DNA of 12,358 nt from UBA724 sp964229545 (GTDB taxonomy: Bacteria; Bacteroidota; Bacteroidia; Flavobacteriales; Flavobacteriaceae): NCBI GenBank assembly GCA_964229545.1, contig CAXRDP010000052.1:1-12358 (forward strand), given 5' to 3'. This document shows positions 7,169 to 12,358 of the stretch, in pieces. A program made the position numbers and the translations under genes. Each line of letters opens with the position of its first letter. The stretch's first letter is position 1. The notes beneath the pieces are model-generated. The model had not been told where the DNA came from, ran no database searches, and was given only the letters and a program-made list of their open reading frames with translations.

Positions 7169-10100
7169 ATGAAAAAAATTGCCATTGTTCTTTTACTTGT
7201 TTTTGGTTCAGCTCTTCACGCCCAAGTGATTAGCCCTAACAATCCGTATACCAAAGATTTTGTCAAAGAAAATACAACTGTTAGAGGCGCACAACCACAG
7301 CAACAATCTCAAAACACAGAAGCTGTAAAACTCAAGGATATCACCAAAGCTTTTGACAGCTATTGGGAAGGAAAAGATTACCGCCAAAAAGGGAGTGGTT
7401 ACAAACCTTTTAAGCGTTGGGCAGAACACTGGTCTCACTACCTGCGTTCGGATGGGACCATTGCACCCCCCTCTGATTTGTGGAATGCGTGGGAGCAAAA
7501 AATCCAAAATGAGACTCAAGCCGCGCAGAGTGGTGTGCCTACAGCCAACTGGACCAACCTCGGCCCCGCAGTGGTCAGCAATTCGTCTGTATCCATCAGT
7601 GGTCAGGGGCGCATCAATGCCATAGCCAAAGACCCTTCTAACCCCAACACCATTTACATCGGCGCTCCTGCCGGAGGGATTTGGAGGTCCACTGACGATG
7701 GGGTAAACTGGACACCTCTCTCAGATTACTTGCCACAGATAGGGGTTTCAGGGATTGCTGTTGACCCGAACAATCCTGAAATAATTTATATTTCAACTGG
7801 AGATGATGACGCCGGAGATTCTTACAGCATCGGAGTCATGAAAACCTTAGACGGAGGGCAAACATGGAATACCACAGGCCTTCAGTTCAACAACGTATAT
7901 AAGGGCTCCAGTGAAATTTTTATTGACCCTACAGACTCTAACACTGTGTGGGTAGCCACATCTGAGGGGTTGTACAAGACCACAAATGGTGGGGACAATT
8001 GGGTAAACACACTTCCAGGCAATATTGTCGATTTTCGTTTTCAACCTGAGAACAGCAATACGATTTTTGCCGTGGGTTATGTCAACGGATCTTCCAAATT
8101 CTATAAAACCACAGATGGGGGTATCAGTTTTTCAGAAATAAGTGGCATCCCCGACAATTCGAACAGAATTATATTGGAAGTTACGCCCTCCAACCCAAAC
8201 ATTGTCTATGTGTTAAGCGCCTATGACAATGGAGACGGCACCTACCAAGGGCAAAACAGCTTTCAAGGTGTATATAAATCAACGGATGGGGGTGACAGTT
8301 TTACCAAAACCGCAGAAAACGATGACATTTTTCAAAGTGCCCAATCTTGGTACGACATGGCCCTGACAGTTTCTGATGTTGACCCCAATATTGTGTTTGT
8401 TGGGGTATTAAACATCTGGAAATCTACGGATGGAGGTGACAATTTTAACCAATTGAATTATTGGTACAACCGTACGGCAGCTTTTACCCATGCTGACATA
8501 CACTTTATGCGCTACTTTGATGGGGTACTCTATGCAGGAACCGATGGAGGCATCTACCGTTCCTCAAATGATGGTGATGCATTTGAAGATTTGAGCAATA
8601 CCTTGTCGATTGCGCAAATCTATACAGTCTCTACCTCTAGACCCAATTCAGGCAAATTGGCCGGCGGATTGCAAGACTGTGGCGGTTTCGCTTTGTCTGA
8701 TAGCCAATGGAACAGCTACCATGGGGGTGATGGCATGGGATCAGCCGTTGACCCATTTGAGGAAGATTGGTATTATGGGATGACCCAATATGGGGGCAAC
8801 CTATACCGCAACCGACTGGGAGGATCCGGAGGGTGGAACCAATCGGAATTTATCACCAGTGGACCTACCCAAGGCAACTGGGTCACGCCTATGCAATTCA
8901 ACAAAAACGGAGAATTATACGCCGGTTACGATCAGTTGTATGTGTTACAAAGTGGCAGCTGGCAGCAAGTGTCTAGTCATAATTTTGGCGAAAACCTAAG
9001 GCATATTGAGCTCGATCCCAATAATAGCAACACCATCTATGTGTCTACAAATTACAATGTCTATAAAAGTACCGACAAGGGACAGACTTTCACTCAAATT
9101 TATACCTCCACAGGCTATGTGATTCGCACCATAGAAGTGCACCACACCAATAGCAATATTGTATGGATCTTAGAGTCCGATGGCTTTGCAAAATCCACAG
9201 ATGGAGGTGCAAGTTTTACAGATCTGAGCGCAGGCATGCCTACAGAATTTAAAAGGGTGCTAAAACACCAGCCCTACTCCGACCATGACGCCTTGTATCT
9301 GGGCACCACGCTTGGGGTATATTATTATGACAACGAAGTGGGTAGTTGGACATCAATCTCTCAGGACCTACCCAATGTAGAAGTGAGCGATATCGAAATA
9401 AACGTCAATGACCATACCCTTACCGCCTCCACCTACGGTCGAGGTGTTTGGCAAACACCCATTCCACAAGTAAACCTACCTCAAATCGACTTAGACCTTT
9501 TAACCCTCGATATCGGGAATTCCGACTATAACTGTGATGATAGCATTTCTCCTTTTATAAGGGTGTATAACAATGGCACGCAAAATATAACCGAATTTAC
9601 CGTAGAAACTCTTTTAAACGGAAATGCACTCGCAGACATCAACTGGTCAGGGCTACTAGCGCCCAGTCAATGGATTCAGATTGATTTGGAAAGTGCAAAT
9701 GGGCTTCAAAGTAACACCAATACACTAAGCACGACCTTGGTTTTAGACGGAGATGAAAAAACACAAAACAACAACCTTGAGGTTGACTTTGACTACAATC
9801 CAAGCACTGCCAACCAAAGTGGCACTACCAACACACTTTTCTCCTACGAAGCAGCAGAAGACAACTGGTTGGTTGTGGGCGACCCTGTATGGGAAAAAGG
9901 GGTGCCTTCTGGTTCCAACCTAAATCAAACTGCATCGGGAAGTATGGCCTATGCCACCAACTTAAACGGAAATTATCCAGATCAATCCAACTCAGAGCTG
10001 GTATCTCCTTGTTTTGACTTGAGTTTGATTGCCAATCCGGTGGCTAAATTCTATATGGAGTACGATATCGAAGAGGGTTGGGATTTTCTGTTCTTCCAAT

Positions 10101-11140
10101 ACTCCATTGATGGGGGTAGCCAATGGAATACCTTGGCACAATATACCGGCCTAGACAACTCACCTACAGATTGGACACTCAACGAATACAGCTTTGGTTT
10201 AAATGCCTTGACCGACGAGACCAATGTCATATTTAGATTCAAATTGGTTACGGACTCCTATGTGAATAACGAAGGGGCCGTGATAGATGATTTTGTCATA
10301 GAAGGTGAAGGGCTTTACGACACAGATAATGACGGCGTAACAGATGATAGGGACATATGCCCTGATACAGCTCCTATGACCCCCGTTGATGAAAATGGAT
10401 GTCTATTTACACTCCCAGCGGAAAACTACGGAGTAGAAATCACTTCTGCTTCTTGTCCCGACCAAAATACTGGGGAAGCAATCTTGTCGGCAGCTGACAC
10501 CTCCTACTCCTATACGGTCTCTATTGATGACAGAACATATACGCTGAACGAGGCAGAAGGTTTTTATTCAACTGTCAATCAACTTGCTGTGGGCACATAT
10601 TCGGCGTGCTACACGATTGAAGAGGTTCCTTACTACCAAGAATGTATAGAGGTTACCATTTCTCAACCTGATATCTTGACTGCAACCTACAACCTCGATG
10701 AGAACTCAGGCGAACTTGATTTAAATATGGCAGGGGCATCGTTGTATTATGTCACAAACACCCATCAAGGAGAACAAACTTCATCGGTATCTGTAAATGG
10801 AAGGGCCACGATTGCGCTCAACAAAGGCATCAACTTGATTGAAGTCACCACAGACCTCGATTGTCAAGGTAGTTTGACCTATGAATTTTTTATCAGCGAG
10901 GAAGTCTTGTTCTACCCCAACCCCACCCAAGGTGAAGTGAATCTGTATGTTGGTGGAACCGACAACGAGGTCGAATGTAGCGTTCGCAACATAGAGGGAA
11001 AACTATTACAACAAACAATCACCCAAGTTGCGCAACCCAGAAATATCACCCTAGATTTGGGTGCCTATGCCAAAGGAGTCTATTTTGTCGAAGTCAACAG
11101 CCCAACGGTTCGCCAAACGCTTAAGATTATTAAAGACTGA
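7169..11140 (+). CDS. Large secreted Asp-box beta-propeller protein with T9SS type A sorting domain
   Basis: This is a predicted cell-surface or secreted protein of 1,323 residues. A signal peptide covers residues 1-19 (cleavage near ALHAQ). Residues 60-115 (SYWEGKDYRQKGSGYKPFKRW) resemble the N-terminal segment seen in many Bacteroidota sortilin-like proteins. From about 125 to 765 there are nine Asp-box motifs of type STDGGxxF/W (near 173, 225, 270, 313, 370, 418, 464, 633, 675), indicating a VPS10/BNR-type propeller. A CARDB-like domain follows (about 770-875), then a jelly-roll-like domain (about 888-1046) and one thrombospondin type 3 repeat (DTDNDGVTDDRDICPD, 1051-1066). A further beta-rich part leads to a type A sorting domain starting at YPNP (1249) and ending GVYFVEVN...LKIIKD. 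I see no catalytic site for a sialidase or protease, so a binding or adhesive role is as likely as an enzymatic one. No clear promoter is visible upstream. Confidence 0.92.
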   Translation: MKKIAIVLLLVFGSALHAQVISPNNPYTKDFVKENTTVRGAQPQQQSQNTEAVKLKDITKAFDSYWEGKDYRQKGSGYKPFKRWAEHWSHYLRSDGTIAPPSDLWNAWEQKIQNETQAAQSGVPTANWTNLGPAVVSNSSVSISGQGRINAIAKDPSNPNTIYIGAPAGGIWRSTDDGVNWTPLSDYLPQIGVSGIAVDPNNPEIIYISTGDDDAGDSYSIGVMKTLDGGQTWNTTGLQFNNVYKGSSEIFIDPTDSNTVWVATSEGLYKTTNGGDNWVNTLPGNIVDFRFQPENSNTIFAVGYVNGSSKFYKTTDGGISFSEISGIPDNSNRIILEVTPSNPNIVYVLSAYDNGDGTYQGQNSFQGVYKSTDGGDSFTKTAENDDIFQSAQSWYDMALTVSDVDPNIVFVGVLNIWKSTDGGDNFNQLNYWYNRTAAFTHADIHFMRYFDGVLYAGTDGGIYRSSNDGDAFEDLSNTLSIAQIYTVSTSRPNSGKLAGGLQDCGGFALSDSQWNSYHGGDGMGSAVDPFEEDWYYGMTQYGGNLYRNRLGGSGGWNQSEFITSGPTQGNWVTPMQFNKNGELYAGYDQLYVLQSGSWQQVSSHNFGENLRHIELDPNNSNTIYVSTNYNVYKSTDKGQTFTQIYTSTGYVIRTIEVHHTNSNIVWILESDGFAKSTDGGASFTDLSAGMPTEFKRVLKHQPYSDHDALYLGTTLGVYYYDNEVGSWTSISQDLPNVEVSDIEINVNDHTLTASTYGRGVWQTPIPQVNLPQIDLDLLTLDIGNSDYNCDDSISPFIRVYNNGTQNITEFTVETLLNGNALADINWSGLLAPSQWIQIDLESANGLQSNTNTLSTTLVLDGDEKTQNNNLEVDFDYNPSTANQSGTTNTLFSYEAAEDNWLVVGDPVWEKGVPSGSNLNQTASGSMAYATNLNGNYPDQSNSELVSPCFDLSLIANPVAKFYMEYDIEEGWDFLFFQYSIDGGSQWNTLAQYTGLDNSPTDWTLNEYSFGLNALTDETNVIFRFKLVTDSYVNNEGAVIDDFVIEGEGLYDTDNDGVTDDRDICPDTAPMTPVDENGCLFTLPAENYGVEITSASCPDQNTGEAILSAADTSYSYTVSIDDRTYTLNEAEGFYSTVNQLAVGTYSACYTIEEVPYYQECIEVTISQPDILTATYNLDENSGELDLNMAGASLYYVTNTHQGEQTSSVSVNGRATIALNKGINLIEVTTDLDCQGSLTYEFFISEEVLFYPNPTQGEVNLYVGGTDNEVECSVRNIEGKLLQQTITQVAQPRNITLDLGAYAKGVYFVEVNSPTVRQTLKIIKD

Positions 11141-11190
11141 TAGGAGTTCTCGTCTGCGCTCAAACTGACACCAAAAAATCATTCCAACCT

Positions 11191-11285
11191 GTCACTCCCG
11201 TGCAAACGGGAGTCTTTAAATCCTTTGTGGATGCCGTGTCGTGGCACGGCCTGCCTGCAGCAGGCAGGCATGACATTCAGCAGGC
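11191..11285. repeat. REP-like palindromic repeat, copy A, with a nested 19-bp insertion
   Basis: The copy starts with a perfect 8-bp hairpin, ACTCCCGT/ACGGGAGT (11194-11201 and 11206-11213), closed by GCAA. The conserved linker TAAATCCTTTGTG follows (11217-11229), then the GCCGTG/CACGGC hairpin (11233-11250) and the tail CATGACATTCAGCAGGC (11269-11285). The linker, hairpin position and tail recur in copy B. Between CACGG and CATGAC, copy A has an extra 19-bp near-palindrome (11250-11268, arms CCTGCCTG and CAGGCAGG) that copy B lacks. The first hairpin, lying 54 nt after the stop of the T9SS gene and followed by CTTTAAATCCTTT, may also act as its terminator. Confidence 0.8.
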
Positions 11286-11291
11286 GGGCCA

Positions 11292-11317
11292 GCCCGAACG
11301 TACTGTAAAGTACGGGC
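11292..11317. repeat. Isolated hairpin between the two repeat copies
   Basis: GCCCG plus TACT (11292-11296 and 11301-11304) pair with AGTACGGGC (11309-11317) around a GTAA loop; the four bases AACG (11297-11300) bulge out of the left arm. The left part also forms CGGGC-CA-GCCCG with the preceding bases (11285-11296). The flank GGACATTACA resembles the TGACATTCA tail of copies A and B, so this is probably a degenerate third unit. Confidence 0.6.
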
Positions 11318-11337
11318 GGACATTACATAAACAACAT

Positions 11338-11454
11338 GTCACTCCTATCTTGCGATAGGCAGGCCTGCGAATTTACCTGCCGAAGGCAAGAACGGGAGTC
11401 CCTAAATCCTTTGTGCATGCCGTATTAAATACGGCATGACATTCAGCAGGCAGG
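11338..11454. repeat. REP-like palindromic repeat, copy B
   Basis: The outer stem is ACTCC (11341-11345) with GGAGT (11395-11399). Nested inside are CTTGC/GCAAG (11349-11353, 11386-11390) and GGCAGG/CCTGCC (11358-11363, 11376-11381); an alternative local hairpin is CCTATC-TTGC-GATAGG (11344-11359). The shared linker TAAATCCTTTGTG is at 11403-11415. An 11-bp hairpin with arms CATGCCGTATT and AATACGGCATG (11416-11438) and the tail CATGACATTCAGCAGGC (11435-11451) follow. From AACGGGAGTC to the tail, it aligns with copy A apart from the 19-bp insertion and the hairpin tip. Confidence 0.8.
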
Positions 11455-11460
11455 CATGAC

Positions 11461-11490
11461 AAAGAAAAACCCCCGAAATAGGCGGGGGTT
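11461..11490 (-). terminator. Intrinsic terminator of the minus-strand surface-protein gene
   Basis: An 8-bp perfect stem, AACCCCCG (11468-11475) with CGGGGGTT (11483-11490), has a 7-nt loop. Read on the minus strand it is followed by TTTTTCTTT (11469-11461). It lies 62 nt past the stop of the minus-strand gene. In the plus direction only two T follow, so it acts mainly on minus-strand transcripts. Confidence 0.82.
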
Positions 11491-11552
11491 CAAAGGCTAG
11501 GGGCATTGGTTCAGGCTAAGTCATGATGTGTTGTTCTAAAGTACAAACCTAG

Positions 11553-12358
11553 CTAATTGCCCCTGCCAAATTCCATATCATGACGTGCACCATCTTTAAA
11601 ATATTTTCCATGACGCATATAAGCTTTGGCACCTATTTCAAAATTGTCACAATCAGCGTTTTGAGTACCTCCATTTTGACTGCTTCCCAAACCTTGGCCC
11701 GAACCTACGATGGTAGGTACACCTGTAGCCGACACCGTGGTTCCTAAATTGTGGAAAATAGGTTCAGAAGAAGAACCTGTATAGGAACCGCCCGAATTGC
11801 CACCATCCAAGCTTGCAGAAACCACCAAATCAGCGGGGTCTATGGTAGCACTTCCTTCCAAAGCGTCTGGACAGCCATCACCATCGGCATCCAAATCCAA
11901 ATGACTTAACAATCCATCTCCGTCATTGTCTACGTTACAAGAGGGTTTGGGGCTTAATGATGAAGAGAACGAATCAAAAGTAAAACGAACCTCTGTAAGT
12001 CGGCCCTCAGCGCTTCCGCGGGTTTCTCCACTTGTACCATACAGTCGGTACAAACGGTACCTTCCAGAAGCAGCAATACCTGTAAATTCATCTTCATTAT
12101 TACCGTTATTGGCAGAACTGATAAACTTTGACCCAACCTCAATCCAGTTTACACCGTCGTCACTTGCTTCAATATCGATGCGAGCACTACCAGCAAAGGA
12201 TGAATTGGTATTTCCGTATATCAAATCAATCCGACTCAGATCCACAGGAACCGGAAATTCAAATTGGAAAATGGTTTTTCCAACGATAGACCTGTTGTAT
12301 TTAGAAACAATAGGTCTATCGTTGGAAAATGGGTTTTCCAACGATAGACCTGTTGTTT
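11553..12358 (-). CDS. Surface protein with F5/8C-like domain and acidic calcium-binding repeat, 5'-truncated
   Basis: The reading frame is open to the right edge, so this is the C-terminal part (about 268 codons) of a probably larger protein. A discoidin (F5/8 type C)-like domain runs from about IFQFEFPVPVDLSRIDL to LTEVRFTF, with SDDGVNWIEVG and GRYRLYRLYG as typical strands. CNVDNDGDGLLSHLDLDADG and GCPDALEG form a thrombospondin type 3-like calcium-binding repeat as seen in flavobacterial surface proteins. A Gly/Ser-rich stretch follows, then the terminal segment MRHGKYFKDGARHDMEFGRGN, split as MRHGKYFKDG and ARHDMEFGRGN. No recognisable T9SS type A or B sorting domain ends the protein. 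A TTG at 12341 is not a convincing start because the frame and repeats continue upstream. Carbohydrate or surface binding is inferred from the domain; the full function is unknown. Confidence 0.78.
   Translation of the reverse strand, partial: TTGLSLENPFSNDRPIVSKYNRSIVGKTIFQFEFPVPVDLSRIDLIYGNTNSSFAGSARIDIEASDDGVNWIEVGSKFISSANNGNNEDEFTGIAASGRYRLYRLYGTSGETRGSAEGRLTEVRFTFDSFSSSLSPKPSCNVDNDGDGLLSHLDLDADGDGCPDALEGSATIDPADLVVSASLDGGNSGGSYTGSSSEPIFHNLGTTVSATGVPTIVGSGQGLGSSQNGGTQNADCDNFEIGAKAYMRHGKYFKDGARHDMEFGRGN
12264..12356. repeat. Alternating inverted-repeat array inside the partial gene
   Basis: A 23-bp unit beginning TTTTCCAACGATAGACC and ending TGTTGT is present at 12276-12298 and 12334-12356. 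An inverted copy lies at 12307-12329 with one mismatch (T at 12311). An 8-bp partial inverted copy (TTGGAAAA) precedes them at 12264-12271. Loops are TGGT (12272-12275), an 8-nt ATTTAGAA (12299-12306) and TGGG (12330-12333). The symmetry centres fall at 12273.5, 12302.5 and 12331.5, exactly 29 bp apart, so the direct period is 58 bp. The array runs into the window edge and may continue. Confidence 0.9.

Noticed and set aside
11226..11234. Possible DnaA box
   Set aside because: TGTGGATGC shares only part of the reverse complement of TTATCCACA and lies inside a repeat linker far from dnaA. No other good DnaA box was seen, so no origin is called.
12264..12356. CRISPR-like array
   Set aside because: The copies alternate in orientation, the spacers are 4 or 8 nt, and the array lies within a reading frame; no cas gene is present.
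1..12358. tRNA, rRNA or insertion-sequence genes
   Set aside because: No cloverleaf-type sequence, rRNA segment, transposase frame or terminal inverted repeats with target duplication were recognised.

Overview
The window looks like chromosomal DNA of a flavobacterium (phylum Bacteroidota). Four things point there: a 1,323-residue secreted protein ending in a type IX secretion (T9SS) sorting domain; dnaA followed directly by a low-molecular-weight phosphatase and a short RsmI-like methylase rather than by dnaN; almost no Shine-Dalgarno sequences ahead of starts; and several TAnnTTTG-type -7 boxes. The window cuts a gene at both ends.

Left part (1-6306), housekeeping. A plus-strand operon runs dnaA (5' end missing), LMW protein-tyrosine phosphatase, RsmI-like SAM methyltransferase, with a 5-nt gap and then a 1-nt overlap. 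It meets a minus-strand pair, dapF then mltG, tail to tail with overlapping stop codons. DapF makes meso-diaminopimelate for peptidoglycan and MltG cuts nascent glycan strands, so this pair is a cell-wall unit. Divergent from dapF is an HtrA/DegP-type periplasmic serine protease with its own strong terminator, followed by trmD (tRNA m1G37 methyltransferase).

Middle (6397-7084), accessory. A minus-strand, AT-rich toxin-antitoxin pair of HigBA type (toxin gene first, antitoxin second) has a consensus -7 box lying inside a palindrome, a plausible autoregulatory operator.

Right part (7169-12358), surface and secreted proteins. A large T9SS cargo carries an Asp-box beta-propeller, a CARDB-like domain, a jelly-roll-like domain, one thrombospondin type 3 repeat and a type A sorting domain. 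A roughly 270-bp stretch of nested, REP-like palindromes follows, then a minus-strand partial gene for a protein with an F5/8C-like (discoidin) domain and acidic calcium-binding repeats, ending in its own terminator. At the right edge, inside that reading frame, is a regular alternating array of inverted copies of a 23-bp unit, with symmetry centres every 29 bp. It is the most unusual structure in the window. It may be a hairpin-driven expansion that changes reading frame, or an assembly artefact at a contig end.
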